In this document: piece by piece, positions 1 to 12,800 of the stretch
How positions within the stretch are numbered: the first letter of the stretch is position 1
How the letters are laid out: the number at the start of each line of letters is the position of its first letter
Source of the DNA: Bedellia somnulentella
Taxonomy: Eukaryota > Arthropoda > Insecta > Lepidoptera > Bedelliidae
Assembly (NCBI GenBank): GCA_963576735.1
Contig: OY755181.1
Span: forward strand, 6,076,001 to 6,140,000
Direction of reading: 5' to 3'
Length of the DNA stretch: 64,000 nt
The notes under the pieces: generated by a model
Database searches by the model: none
What the model was told of the DNA's origin: nothing
What the model saw: only the letters and a program-made list of their open reading frames with translations
Position numbers and translations under genes: made by a program

Positions 1-205
1 AAGTCAAAAATGCTACGTAAGATGACTGATAAGTTCTGATACTAGTTTACAAAACTAATACTAAAAGAAATTGTGTTGTGTTGAATTAGAATTGTCAATG
101 AATAATTTACAATGTAGTATTCTATTAAAATTTTTCACAAAAGTATAAGTATTTTTTTGGAATCAATTTTGAAAGTGGTTTACATTTTGACACAATATTT
201 CAAAG

Positions 206-365
206 CCGCGTATATTATACTCGCGGCTAGAAATCCCACAAAAAGGGATTCTTCTGAATTGGATATTTTTCAGCCACTTTGGATTTCAAATTGGGTAAAT
301 ATAGTAAAATAAAGCGCGGTTGGTGCCGGGTCTTCAGGTTGTTCTTAAGCCACATCGCCCAAACA
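206..365 (-). repeat. Family A SINE, decayed copy
   Basis: Matches the minus-strand consensus in order: CTCGCGGCTA near the tail, the TCAGCCACTTTGG block, GTAAAATAAAG, then GCCACATCGCCCAAA. It is strongly diverged and lacks the (CATA)n tail. Confidence 0.6.
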
Positions 366-1370
366 AAGTCTCATCATTGTCAAGATACCCATTATTATAT
401 GAACGTACATATTTACTGTGGTCTAAACATTTTATAGCATTTTCACTTAAGTTTGAATCTCATTTAAATAAAAAAGGCATAGAATATAACAACTGTTTTT
501 ACATACACACCACTTATCTCTTCCTTAGGACGACAATCTCTTTGCTTTTTGTATGGATCCAACAAACCGCATGTGCTTATCCTAAGCTTTTTCTCATAAA
601 TCCTTTTTGTAGAACACAAATTGATGTAAATATAGTTCCTCATCACAAGAAAGTACCACTTAGTCGCGTTTCTATGTTGATAAGTTTAATCAAGATGTAA
701 TCTATTTTACAGTGAATTGGACAAAAAATTAGACATAAGTTTGATATTCCCAGGAAGAAAATTCTAAATATAATCTGGTTTTTTCTTTTACTCTATCGTA
801 TGACAATTTCCTATTATCTTTCTTTACCAAACTCAAAACAGAAAAATCTCGATTCTGACAGCTAAAAAAGTAATAAGGCTCCAAGTCATCAAGTTTATTG
901 GTTCAAGTACGAGCGTCTATACAATTCTTACGGCTATCCTTATAACATCGGAGTCTGCGGTACAATCTAGACGGTGCTTTAGAGTCCAATTAAACGCGGG
1001 TCAATAACGAGCACTCTATTGCTGAGTCGGTCTACTCGTGTGCACTGGCCTTTAGATATTGCCTCAGACTACTCATTTGTAGTCAGACCATATCTGTGTT
1101 TTAGTTTCTTTGCACGACTTGAACTCTCTTAAGTTTTGTGTTTTAATTATAAGAAAAAGGTTGGTTGTTACATACTAGATTAAAAGTGAGGGTTTTGCTA
1201 TGTATTCTAATTTGGATTTACTATTTTCTGTACAATTTTGGGCATAGAAATATTTTTTCAATCACTTTTTATTACACATTATGTTATTATACTTGACCCG
1301 GGGATTGACTGACATGGAAGTGTTCTAATATATTTTTAACAGTATGAAAATGAAATGTATAAAATACACA

Positions 1371-1409
1371 ATATATATATAGGTATATATATATATATAT
1401 ATATATATT
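1371..1409. repeat. (AT)n microsatellite
   Basis: An almost pure TA dinucleotide run, broken once by AGG. Confidence 0.9.
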
Positions 1410-2109
1410 GTATATTTTAGCGCTTTTGTTTATTTTTATCTATTTCATGTTTGGGTTTTACACAACTTGTAAATGGGTGCTATAAATAATAATTATCTAA
1501 CTTCAGTATTTAAGTAAGTTACTCGCCTTTCATATAGCACTTTATACAAATAAACTACTGTCTTCAAAATATTTTTATAACGACTGGCATAAATAACACC
1601 AACTTATTAAATATTTAAACCTCATCATTATAGAAATAAGATATCAGGCATGAAATATTTGTGGATTATATTTTCTTTAGAGAAACAATCTGAGAGCTAG
1701 CAATTTACGGGTTGCTTTCATTTTTGATGCTTTCATTTGATTGATTTCATGAAAAACAGTCGCAGATAAGGATAATATGAAGACTTCTTAGCCGTTTTAA
1801 AACCTATTTTTCAAAACGGCTCTATTTTTATATTATTTACCTCATGCATGATGGAGCATATATTACCGCTTTGAAAATAACAACTAAGCCATTTAAAAGG
1901 TATGACACCTGAGTAGTCAGTGATAATTACTATCAAATCTCTTAGTCTATCAGCGCATCTTAAACTTTATTGTTTTATAATCAAACTTAACAAGTACCGG
2001 CGGTACAATCAATTGCTTTATTGGAACGATTTCCGATATGTCACAGCTTTTAAAAAATAACGTTTCTTAACCTTCACGGCTAAAACCGCAAAAAGAGATA
2101 GCCAAAGAT

Positions 2110-2880
2110 TTGTACTTATTTTATTTTATTATCTTTGGGGGCTTACAGCTAAATTTACAAAATAAAATTATTACATAGGCAGAAATAGGCCAATAACAAG
2201 CTCCCACATATGCATAAAAATAAAGAACACCGAAAACAACAGAGAAACAGAAGGCTTAACTAAAAAAGGAACTTAACTAATTAATAAAACAACAGCAGGA
2301 AAAATGCACCGTAATAAATGTGATTAACCAATATTCGGCAACAGCATCCGCTAATTTGAAATACTAAAATTTAAAAAAGTCTTTTGCAAATGATTGCTTA
2401 ATGTGAGCTATACTGTTATGGAATAGATCCAAAGTGAGTTTATCATTAAAATAATTAAAATCATTGCAAGATCTGATAAGATAGGCATTACGTCTGTAAT
2501 TTGTTTTGGCTGGGGGGACATGAAGCAAATCATTGTTACGCAGTTTTTTTGAAGGAAATCTCAAGCAAATTTTACTGACGAGTTCAGGACAATCAATATT
2601 GCCTTGAGCAATCTTGGCTAGTAGACAGATATCTGCTATATTCCTACGCAAATGAAGAGACAAAAGGTGTTGAACAATGCAACGCTTATCATAATCTAAG
2701 TATACAAGACTTGTTTTAATTTGAAAGACAGAAAACGGGTCAACTTTTTTTGAATTCGTTCGATTCTATCAGAGTATACGCCATAAAAGGGATTCCAAAC
2801 TTGAGACGCATACTCAAGATGACTGCGAACATAGGCACAATAGATAATTTTGACAGTTTTCATATTAACTTAACAAAACT
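2110..2880 (-). mobile_element. LINE 3' end (reverse transcriptase tail)
   Basis: Minus-strand translation of about 2364-2860 gives a typical C-terminus of a jockey/CR1-type reverse transcriptase: a 'VRSHLEYASQVWNPFY' stretch, then 'LHLRRNIADICLLAKIAQG', then a conserved 'RNAYLIRSCNDFN' block. The reading frame is broken before 2663. The 3' end lies near 2110, where the minus strand ends in AATAAAATAAAATAAG. This is a 5'-truncated, dead copy; the clade is not certain. Confidence 0.75.
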
Positions 2881-3159
2881 TAACCACTGTTCCCTAAGAA
2901 AATTTTGAAATTGAGAGGGGAATGATATTAATATATAATGATAGTATTATTTTAGTCGTTGTAACTTGCTATGAATCTCAACAATCGCCATTTATTCTCA
3001 TAATGCTTAATTAAATAAATATTGAAAGTTATCTTAGGTTATACAAAGACTCGTAAACTATTGTTAGGCAGGTTCAACCAATTACGAGTATATCTATAAT
3101 ACTACACAGTTAAAATATATTCAGTTATGTCATTTTCTGTTTAAGTATTTGTACAAAAA

Positions 3160-3411
3160 CATACATACATACATATACTCACGGCTATAAATCCCTAGAA
3201 GGGGTAGCCAGAGCTAAGGAATTAGAAATTCCTCAGCCACATTTGGAAAATTGAGTGGGGAAAGGATGGTAAAGTAAAGGTTGTTGGTGATGGGTCTCCA
3301 GCCGCATCGCCCAAAAATCCCTTAAAAGCCCCAATACCGTTAGTCGCCTCTTACGTACACCCATCGGTAGAAACGGGGTAGTGCTATTCTAAGCCGACAC
3401 TACACGACAAA
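3160..3411 (-). repeat. Family A SINE
   Basis: Near-full copy. It runs from a (CATA)n tail through CTCACGGCTATAAATCCC, GGGGTAGCCAGAGC and CGCATCGCCCAAAAATCC to the 5' end AAGCCGACACTACAC. Confidence 0.85.
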
Positions 3412-3767
3412 AATGATGATATTAATAAATTAATGTTAACAAATATTAAGATGAACGTAGTCCTAACGCACTTTAACCAATAAAATTTTGTCAACCTACT
3501 AACCTAGTCCTGTGGATTTTAGACGTTTTTAGAAATAATGTTCAAACGTGCGAAAGCTATACATCAGCTTTATTTCCGTCCATGTCGTGTGCCACACGGC
3601 AGTTATCCACTACTAGATATTTTCAATCCTGAAATATCAGTTTTCAGCGAAATTACACGATATGTACTTTTAGGCTTTCTTTATTCTCTCAGTTTTTTCC
3701 AGCTAATATCTTACAATTGTTTAATATATCATATATTTAAACATAACATAACATAAACGTTCAATTA

Positions 3768-3838
3768 TGTAGCTATGGTTATCCCTTGTTGGGATTTAAA
3801 ACCGTGAGTATATATACGTATGTATGCGTGTATGCAAC
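3768..3838 (+). repeat. Family A SINE tail fragment
   Basis: Only the 3' end is left: GGTTATCCCTT..GGGATTTAAA, then CCGTGAGTATATATACGTATG. Confidence 0.55.
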
Positions 3839-4124
3839 AGCTAACTTAATTATATAGCCTTGATAGCCAACAATAGTATATCTTTAACTATACTCCACCG
3901 TAAAAACTCTGATGGTTTGTGAGTAGCTCTGATATTAATAGAAGCTGATTCCGGTTGAGTGATCGGTGTGACATCGTTCGTCGTCTGCGCAGGTCACGTG
4001 ACATACGACTGGAATAATTATACTTGTCTCATTGGTGATATCCCGCCATAGAATATGAAGTTTTTTGTATTGTCACCAGATATTCTTACGATAACGAAAA
4101 AAACATGCTTAGTGAAATTCATGC

Positions 4125-4245
4125 ATACATATTCTCATTCCTTTGTTCCCATCGGTATATGCAGAGATTATCGGTCACCACTTAGTACAATCCTGGCAAA
4201 CCTCTCGCGCTTCATCAACATTAATTTTTATACATATTATATTTT
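4125..4245 (-). mobile_element. Decayed LINE 3' end
   Basis: Shares the order of 57000-57075 (GAGA.TAT.G.TC.CCAC.T.GTAC, ATCCTGGCAAACCTCTC.CGCTTC). That segment encodes the last part of a LINE protein on the minus strand. Confidence 0.45.
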
Positions 4246-6109
4246 ACTGGTTGGATTACAAACAAATGCCTTTTTAAATAGTTACTGTATTTATTCTAAT
4301 TGTAACTTCTGTGGTAAAACGAAATAAGTTTGCAATTCTTGTATTTTTGTCCCTTAGTTCCCTTCCTCGTTACATAAAATCCTGCATTCGGCATTGAATG
4401 GCGGCTAAATGGTGCGAAAAAATAAACGTATTTGTGGTTTTACTCACGTCACGTTTACTATATTTGTATGATTCCGATAGATCCAAAATAATCTGAACGC
4501 ACGTATTATACCTAGATGAGCCCAAGAGGGGGCCACAAGAAGGGGATCGTTCCTGTCGCGCCATTACATTCGACGTTATTCGATTTTTGAAATTGAATTA
4601 TTGACGAAAACTTTCATATGACGCGGGTGCTTCGTAATTACATTCGGTTGCCCTCGTGCATTCATATTTAGGAAATTGTAAGCTAAATTGACATTTAGAG
4701 TACGGTTTGCAGATACGTCGGATAAACTACTGTTTATGGTTTTTTTTTAACTCATACTTGTCATGAACGTATATACTCAATTTTTAGATTTTAGAAAACA
4801 AGCACCGATATATTGAGGCGTTATCTTATAGTTATATTCTGTAAACTGATGCATGAGTGTTTTTTCTGATCTGTGGTAAGGAAATCGCCACGAATTATGA
4901 GATTGGTAAATATTAAAAAGTACTGAGCCTATGTTCAATTTACGGTGCTAAAAATTTTAACAAGCTAGGCTTAATTCGAAGTCCTTTCCCAAGCAAATTT
5001 TTTCAAGCCCACTTTCACATGTCTGCGAGATGAAACCACAGAGCAATTTCACAAAACTCCCTTATATTATGACAAGGGCTCGCGACGTCACCTCTGTAAG
5101 AGTACACCATCTTCTCTCGTCGTATGCACCCTTATCTCAATAACAATTTAGTTCATTTTTGCTTAGCACTTATGTTAGAGAATCAACTAGAGTTGAGTGT
5201 GGTGTCAAAGGATGCGTCTTGCGCGACTTAAATTATATTTTCTAGTGCTAACCTCTTTTTGTTCTCTCAATTAGTTAGAAATATATAAGAAGTGAAATGT
5301 TGGCTGTTTGACTGGTTATTATAAAAAATCAATTGAATTAGTAATTGTTTGTATCACAAAAACAAGTCTTCTCAAAGTTAAATTCTTCTAAACTTTTAGT
5401 GAAATAAAGTTGATATTATTTTAAAAAAACATTTAACACAAAAACTTTGTACTTAGCAAAATAAAAGCATTACCTACTTTACAGTTAAGTGCAAAATGTA
5501 ATGTTACTCCGCGTAACTTTTTCAACGCGAAACAAACTTCCACTAAGAATTATCATAAAAATGTAATGAACATGTAAACTCAATTATATATACTAACAAC
5601 AATTTATGTAAAGAAATGGGGATATTAAAATAACACATTTTATTTTAAAATAAAATTGTTTCTGATGAGTAATTCAAATGAATACGGCCAAATTAACCAG
5701 CTTTACTTTTAAAAGTCCAGACAAATATTTTTCCTTCTTTTTACGGAACTGATTTATCGAAAAATGGGATGCTCTGGAGTTAATTAGCCGTCAGCCAAGT
5801 GAAAGAGACGAGGCAAGGAGCCAGGCGGGGCGGAACTGAGGGTAGATGTCAATGTCATTTATATCATGTTCCGGTAACCTACAACTGGATGAAACTGTAT
5901 GATTTTTTTCATCAAATATCTTATTTAAACCTACATGACATAAACACAGTAGATAATCATACGTTGTTATAACATGTGAACTAAAAGTTTATGATTTAAT
6001 TAGATAAAAAGGGTTTATACTTGATAAAGAGCAAATTCATCCAACTTCCAAAAGTGTTTGAGGATTTTTTTATTTATAAGTTCTGGCTACCCTTTTTTGG
6101 CATATATAT

Positions 6110-6362
6110 AAACTTTAATATAAACGTTCACGCCGTTTATCCCCGAAGGGGTTGGCAGAGGTACCAATACTCCTGAACTCAAATGGCAAGCGCCATCTAG
6201 TTTCCAGAGAAGGTACCCACGTTTTGCTTAGACAGTGTACTCACGTGATAGGGGGCAGGCCTATCGCCGTTTTGAACGAATACACTGTCACATGACTAAG
6301 TACAACTCAGCCATGTGGGTTTCCTCACGATGTTTTCCCTCACCGTTAGCAACCATGATAAA
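6110..6362 (-). repeat. Family B SINE, head truncated
   Basis: Begins AACGTTCACGCCGTTTATCC and continues through CACGTGATAGGGGGCAGGCC to CTCACCGTTAGCAACCATGA. The tRNA-like head seen in other copies is missing. Scraps of family A flank it (about 6078-6105 and 6363-6390). Confidence 0.8.
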
Positions 6363-6999
6363 TATATATCCGTGAGTATATATATCTAAGTAATATATAT
6401 AAGTTAGGGAAGAGTGAATCTACCGCAGAAGGCTTAGCGTGGAAGCATATTTGTGATGAAGATTTGAATCCTTGCCACTTTGCCTTGCTGTGCTCTTCTC
6501 ACTTTGCTACCGAAGTCGTTATTGTATGAATATATTTAAACAGTCATTTTGTCCCAATCTATATGTAATGATACTTTTGTAGGAAGCATTTACTAAAGAA
6601 ATGTTATATAAACTGCTTTAGCACAAACAAGTGATTGTTAAATGCGTAAAAAAACAAAATGAAATGAGGAAAATCTCTTTCAATCTTATCCAAGCATCGT
6701 TGTGTTGAGAATATTTTATTTATACTAACAAGCAATTTCAGTTTAATTAAACCTCTACCCTCCCACAGGGAGTGGGTCTTTCGTCTGGTATCGCCAATTA
6801 ATATTGAGAATATTGAAGTCGATTCATTTTTATTTATATCGACGCTTCAAACGCGCGAACAGCGGCAGATTTCGTTCAACAATATTTAATATATAATTTT
6901 CCAATTTGTTTATTAAAGTATAAATTAATAGAAGGAATCTTTTTCATATGAACATATTGCGAAAAAATTAAAAAAGATATTTACTAATAAATAAAGAAT

Positions 7000-7285
7000 A
7001 AATAAAGGAAAGAAAAATTTCGACAAGGCGGGAATCGAACCCGCGACCTCGGGTATACGCCCCGACGCTCTGCCAATTGAGCCATCGCGTCGTGTCAATG
7101 GCTGCCAGGGCGCAATTCTTCTATCCTTTATTTCTTTTTTTCACACGTTAAGTAGTGTTTGCGTTTCCTACCTCCGAATTTTTACTAATTCGGAAGGTTC
7201 GATTCCTGCCTGTGTCGAAATTTTTCTTTCCTTTATTTATTCTTTATTTATTAGTAATAATCCCCACATGAGGTTTTCATGAACA
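7000..7285 (-). mobile_element. Family C tRNA-like SINE with inverted second end
   Basis: The minus strand at 7022-7092 folds as a tRNA: acceptor GACGCGA, D arm GCTCAATTGGCAGAGC, a 5 bp anticodon stem TCGGG/CCCGA around GCGTATA, and T arm GCGGG-TTCGATT-CCCGC. The loop has C where U33 should be, and the unit is repeated elsewhere, so it is a repeat and not a working tRNA gene. At about 7186 the sequence switches to the opposite strand of the same family: the end of the T arm, then the TTTCTTTCCTTTATTTATTC tail up to CCACATGAGG. Confidence 0.75.
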
Positions 7286-7289
7286 AAAG

Positions 7290-8960
7290 ATGTAAAAAAA
7301 AGATATTTACATTCGATCCTCCATGCGTCTACGAATTCTCGTAGCAAATTTCAGCAATTATCTAGAATGAGCCGTAGCGTTTTTATTGTATTCATTTCAT
7401 GGCGTAACCATTTGGTGAGGGGTTGATGTCTTTCAAATTACATACAGTTGAAGTCGAAAGTAAGTAGTTTTTTGTGTTAGTTTTCACATATTCAAAATAA
7501 TTAAATTAATCCAAATTTTAAGTCTAAATCATGTCAATCTCTGTATGGTTTGTGATGCCAAAGCTGGTATCATCCTACTTATAAAAATTGGTTATAAAAA
7601 AACCCATGAGTTGTTAACTTTACAAATTCTTAGGAAATAAACATTTATGTAGTAAATGAATATATCCATATAAAATTAAAGTTATTGATTAACTATGATC
7701 ATCAAAGTACTGACAATTCATACTAGGCCAGCAAACTAGCATGGCGTAAACATCCCATCCAGGGTAGGCTTAAGCCCTATGTAACATATACTGTGATAAA
7801 ACCGTCATTGCAAGACGAAAACTATATGATAAAACATACACCACAGTGTCGAAAAAATCACGAAATGATTTGTTTTTTTATTATTTACATCACATGGTGA
7901 CAGATATTTTCATAACAATTAATTTTTAATACAATTGCTCAAAAAGTGGCGTATTACAGGGACGTATAGCGTTCGGGAAGTGGGCTATTACACACTCGTG
8001 CTTTTTCTTTACCTTTCCCGCACTAGTGCGTTTTCTTTCCCAACTGTCAAAATAATGTCTATTTTAAAGAAAAACCAACCATAAAGATTTTACTAAAAAA
8101 ATCAAAGAAGTTTTTATGATTCATGTTAATACGTGGCATAGGTCGTATTAACATGAATCAACAACAACAAAATAATAGGCAAAATCGACTAATTTGTTTC
8201 GATATCTGATTTAATGATTTGATAGAATTAGTGAGGTTAGGTTTCATTACATTATAACTCATTAAATTTCATTTTCATTTCATATCAACAAAAAAATTAT
8301 ACATAAGACTTGGCTGTATGGGCATAGTTTCCTTTGCCTACCACAATAAGTGAAGAAAAAATGTCGCCATTTTCCAGAAATAATCTTTGGGAGTTTAGTT
8401 GTTTTGTTAAATTGCTTAATTTTTTCGCAACTGTATTAAAAATAGTCGTTCAGTACACGTACGGAACCGTCATTGCAACTCGTTCCGACTGTCAACCCTC
8501 GCCTTCGGCTCGGGTAGACATTTGTCGGAACTCTTTGCAATGACAGCCATTCCGTACTAGTAATGAAATATACTATTTTTTGATGGATTGCAAATCAGAT
8601 CGCTCGATTACCATAAAACGTATTTGAAATAAGGAAGGTTTTATTTGTATTTGTAATACGTGGGTAAATGAGTAATTGCTTAATTAATATGCTATCACCA
8701 AACAATGGTGCCTAATTGCTGTCAGCTAGGCGTAGAAGAGCGTTCGACCCCTACTTCACCACTCTAATCTACTTGAAACTCCAATCGAATATTATCGACA
8801 GCCTAAATAATCAAATCAAACGGTTGATTTGATGGCTTAAATAATAAAACCTAATCACGTGGTTCTCTTTTGTAGAGTTTTTTTGTGTGATGCTTTTTTA
8901 ATTATTTATGTATTGCGGAGATCAGCAGTCTTTAAATATGATGCCGGGTAAAAAGGTATT
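7290..8960. other. Non-coding stretch with a short hairpin
   Basis: No gene recognised. It contains a 17 bp perfect hairpin (8117-8133 with 8144-8160). A weaker foldback lies at about 8460-8560, where GTCATTGCAA pairs with TTGCAATGAC around a GC-richer centre. Both suggest small foldback elements, unclassified. Confidence 0.4.
8117..8160. repeat. Short perfect inverted repeat
   Basis: The arms TGATTCATGTTAATACG and CGTATTAACATGAATCA are exact complements with a 10-base loop. Confidence 0.8.
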
Positions 8961-8961
8961 T

Positions 8962-9210
8962 ACATACATACATAATATTCTCACGGCTATAAATCCCTAG
9001 AAGGGGTAGCCAGAGCTTGGGAATTAAAAATTCCTCAGCCACTTTTGGAAGTTGCGTGGGGAAACGATGGTGAAATAAAGGTTGTTGGTGATGGGTCCCC
9101 AACCGCATCGCCCAAAAATCCCTCGAAAGCCCCAAAACCGTTAGTCGCCTCTTACGTACACCCACCGGAAGAAATGGGGTAGTGCTATTCTAAGCCGACA
9201 CTACACAGCA
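8962..9210 (-). repeat. Family A SINE
   Basis: Near-full copy with (CATA)n tail at low coordinates and 5' end AAGCCGACACTACACAGC at high coordinates. Confidence 0.85.
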
Positions 9211-9268
9211 AAAAGGTGATAACGAGGAAACACCGCAGTCTGTTATTTTTTAAATGCATCTTTAAAAA

Positions 9269-9436
9269 TGGCCGTGTAGTGCCGGCTTAGAATGACACTA
9301 TCCCTTTCTATCTAGGGGTTTATTTCTACCATCTTCTCCCCTATCAACTTTCAAATGTGGCTGAAGAGTTTCTAGCTGTTCTGGCTACCCCTTTTCGAGA
9401 TGCATGGCCGTGAGTATATGTATGTGTATATATGTA
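9269..9436 (+). repeat. Family A SINE, internal deletion
   Basis: Starts CCGTGTAGTGCCGGCTTAG, lacks the central TTGGGGCTTTTAAGGG block, and ends in CCGTGAGTATATGTATGTG. Confidence 0.75.
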
Positions 9437-9758
9437 TCTTTATAAAAATGTTTACCTAGTTACCTAATATTATTATTAATGCGCTAGAAAAAACTCCATT
9501 AGATGGGTGGTAAATGCACAGTATAATCGAGTACAGTACAGCTCCATTTGGGCAATTGCATTCCATATATTTTTATTTTTATAGACCCTCTTTAAGAAGT
9601 CGGGATTTAGTGTTTAGACAACTTCTCTAATTTTATAATCAACCCAAGTCGCCACTTAAGAAACTTGCGTTACATTTAAGGTTAGTGTTAAGTTCAACTG
9701 ACACTAACCAGTACGAACAAGACGACATTTTAAATAATCGTGATGTTTTCTGTTTCAG

Positions 9759-9829
9759 GACCACCGGGTCCACCTGGAAAGCGAGGGAAGAAAGGGAAAA
9801 AAGGGGAGCCAGGAGAACCGGGGCCTGCG
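9759..9829 (+). CDS. Collagen exon 1 of window
   Basis: 71 nt between TGTTTCAG and GTAAGA. It starts with the last two bases of a split Gly codon, so a further exon lies upstream. It encodes [18 protein letters not shown].., a very basic Gly-X-Y run. Confidence 0.85.
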
Positions 9830-12800
9830 GTAAGAAATATTTGCTTTTATATACTGCAGAACCTTTCAGTAGGGACCGCATAAAATTAAAATTTCTAATA
9901 TGGATCTTACAAATTTTATGGAAGAAGTAAGAAGTGAAACGTGATTTTATAAGTTATGTTTTTAATTGTTATATGTTATGTCTTTCACCGATTGCATTTT
10001 GTCCACAATATTTGCATTTTAGTTGAGAAATAAGAAATTACTGACTATAATTTATGTTTTAATGGAAAAGGATTTCTTACCAATGGTCTTCTACATCATG
10101 AATATGTCGTGTCAGTTATGCTTTGGTTTTGTATTATACATATTCCTGTAAATTGTGGTCTCTAAAATCTTTGATTTAATTTTCTGCCAACTTTATCCAA
10201 ATTACAAGTTTGCGTGTGATTTTAAAAATGTTTATTTTATTTACTTTCAGGGTTTAACTGGCGCGCCTGGCAAGAACGGATTTCCGGTATTTAACAATTC
10301 TTTTGATTTTTCTTCATTTCCATTCACTTCTTGTCTCTCTTTTTTGTATCCCTTTGCATAAGATCTTAATCTGTTCTTTGTATATTTCCTTGAATGAGAT
10401 TGAATGTTTGTTTGTATTGTCGGTGATATTTCGGTGTATTACAGGGTAGCAAGGGCGAGAAAGGCGAACGTGGCTTCATGGTAAGCGAGCGAAGCCGAAT
10501 CAATTTCGCATAGTAGTTTTGAGAACTAACCGTTTTTTTATTAATCCAAAGTTGATTGCCTTATCCATTACTAATTTTATAAAAACCTGTAGTTTAGAAA
10601 ATGGTTTATTTATTTATTATTATTAATGACTATTTATAATTCATAGGGCACTATTTTACCAAGTGTCAAGTGTTTTAATGATCTTATTTATTATTGAAAT
10701 AATTTCTTTAAAAATGTCCTACTATAAAGAGTAATTCAGTTTAATGATATATTGTAATAACTGCATAGATAATAATGTAATGTAAAGGAATTAAATTTTT
10801 AAATGTTTGATCAGGATGATCAATTAATTTGGAATCGCGAGTTGTTTTATGGAAAATCACATATTTTGGGATATGGTTTTCTCTTGTCGTGAGTCGTGCA
10901 TAGTGGTTTTCAAAGTCTTATTACACTTTTCCTCTCATTTTGTTCCTGTCTCCTATTTCGAACTAATACTTTGTACCTCTATACTGTATACTAGTGCCTG
11001 CTACTTCCATTCAATAGTTTGTCTTTATTTTACTCGTTCATAGTACGAGGAGGCATGTTTTTGTGAACAAATTCTTTCTCACTTTATTTCATCATGTTTC
11101 CAAAGACTTTTCTCAGTATTATGTCTTGGTTTAAGTCTTCTGTTTTTTGAATTTTAAAGCTTGTGTTATACATATTTTCTATTTTATTTTCAAAAACTAA
11201 TTTTGTATGTGAGTGTGTGTATTCAATATTTAAAAAGTTTTAATTGAAATCTGCTTACATGTATTAAATACACAGGAATTCGTTTTATGTTTAAATATAT
11301 TGCAATGAAATGAACATAAAATATAAGCTTTCCAAAAACGCAAGTAAAGACATATTTATAAATAAAATTTGAATTTGCATTATTAAACAGACTTTTAATA
11401 CTTTTAATTTGTTATTTTTCAGGGTCCAATTGGTTTAGATGGACCTAAAGGAGATCCGGTAAGTTTATTTATTGATTTATGAATAATAATAAGATTAAAC
11501 TATTAATTTCAAAATGTTGCAACAAAAAAAACAGACTGACAGACATTACGAAATTGTATGTGTTATTTTTTACCATCAACCTACAAACCTCTAAAATTGA
11601 TTAGCTTACCGACCAAGGGAATTACGTCTGCATAGCATACTTGTACTATTTATAGTAACATATTGGCTCCTTTTTAATAATGTATCCTATCCTATTTTCG
11701 TCAAACAATACAATTAAAAAAATAAGCAAGTAGATGATTCTGTTAGAATTCAATAGATAAATCATCCCAAATCAAAAAAGTTGATTTGGAGTCGGCAACA
11801 AATAAAAATCTTTCTTTCCTTTTTTTTCTGAAAGCTCACACACAATTTTGGTCTCTAAGTCAAAATCATTAAAAGTAAAAAAGGGATATAAAAAGGAAAT
11901 TTTCTTTCTAAGATATAAAATCATTTTGTTTAGTATAATAAGATGTTATAAAAGTTTGTAAATGAATTATGACCAAAATACTTACTTACACTCACGCCCA
12001 TTATTCCAATTGGGGTAGGCAGAGTAGGCTTCCTGCTTCCCTTACATTCTTTATTCTTCTCATACATGCTCTTTAATTATTATATTTATTTTCCAATTAC
12101 AGGGCCGGCCGGGTGACAAAGGACAGAAAGGTGAACATGGCAGTCCTGGGTTTGATGTGTTTGCTGCTGTCAAGGTATTTATCATTTTATATTATTTGGT
12201 TGTAATATATTTTAATTCTCATATATATAGAGAAAAAGAAATGTATATCAATTATCATCGTTCTTATATAACTTTGATAGCTCAGTGTGAAAAGAGCCGC
12301 TTTTCATGCAGGAGACACAAGTTAAAATCTTGAGTCGAGCTTTCACGTATGTAACTTTTTATGTGCGTGGTTAATTTATGAAGGTTTTTAACGGCGGGGG
12401 AAAATTTCGTGAGGAAATTCACAAGGCTGAGCTACATTTATTCAGGTGACAGTGCATTCGTATATAAGGGCGTTAGGCTTTTCTCCTGTTACGTGAATGC
12501 ACTAACTAAGCAAAACTTGAATGGTCCTTCTGGGGAACTACGGCGTGAGCGATGAGTTAGTTATTTCATTATTAAACTTCAGAAATAAGTTGATAAACAA
12601 CTAAGTAAATTAGTTTCTTGATATATGATTGAAAAATTATTATGTATTCAAATAGGTTAAAATTTTCCCCTTTTTGACTCGATAGCTGTAAGGTTTAAAC
12701 GGGAGTTTAGGCTTGTAATCTCAAATATTTGTAAAAAAAAATATTTGTAAAACTGTCCAACAATTTCCTATAAAAATCCTGCCGTAGAAATAAATGGGAT

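Larger units (their letters stand above)
1..2109. other. AT-rich non-coding stretch
   Basis: No gene is recognisable. It holds a decayed family A SINE (about 206-365) and an (AT)n microsatellite near 1371-1409. Short open frames here have no family features. It may be intergenic or an upstream intron of the collagen gene. Confidence 0.5.
3412..6109. other. Non-coding stretch with few repeats
   Basis: Mostly unique-looking AT-rich DNA. It holds a family A tail scrap (3768-3838) and a decayed LINE end (about 4125-4245). No supported gene was found: I looked for Gly-X-Y exons of the collagen gene and saw none. Confidence 0.45.

Noticed and set aside
7022..7092. tRNA gene (Tyr-like GTA anticodon) on the minus strand
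   Set aside because: The cloverleaf is good, but position 33 is not U. The same sequence is repeated within a 312-base SINE at 50123-51231, there with a disrupted anticodon arm.
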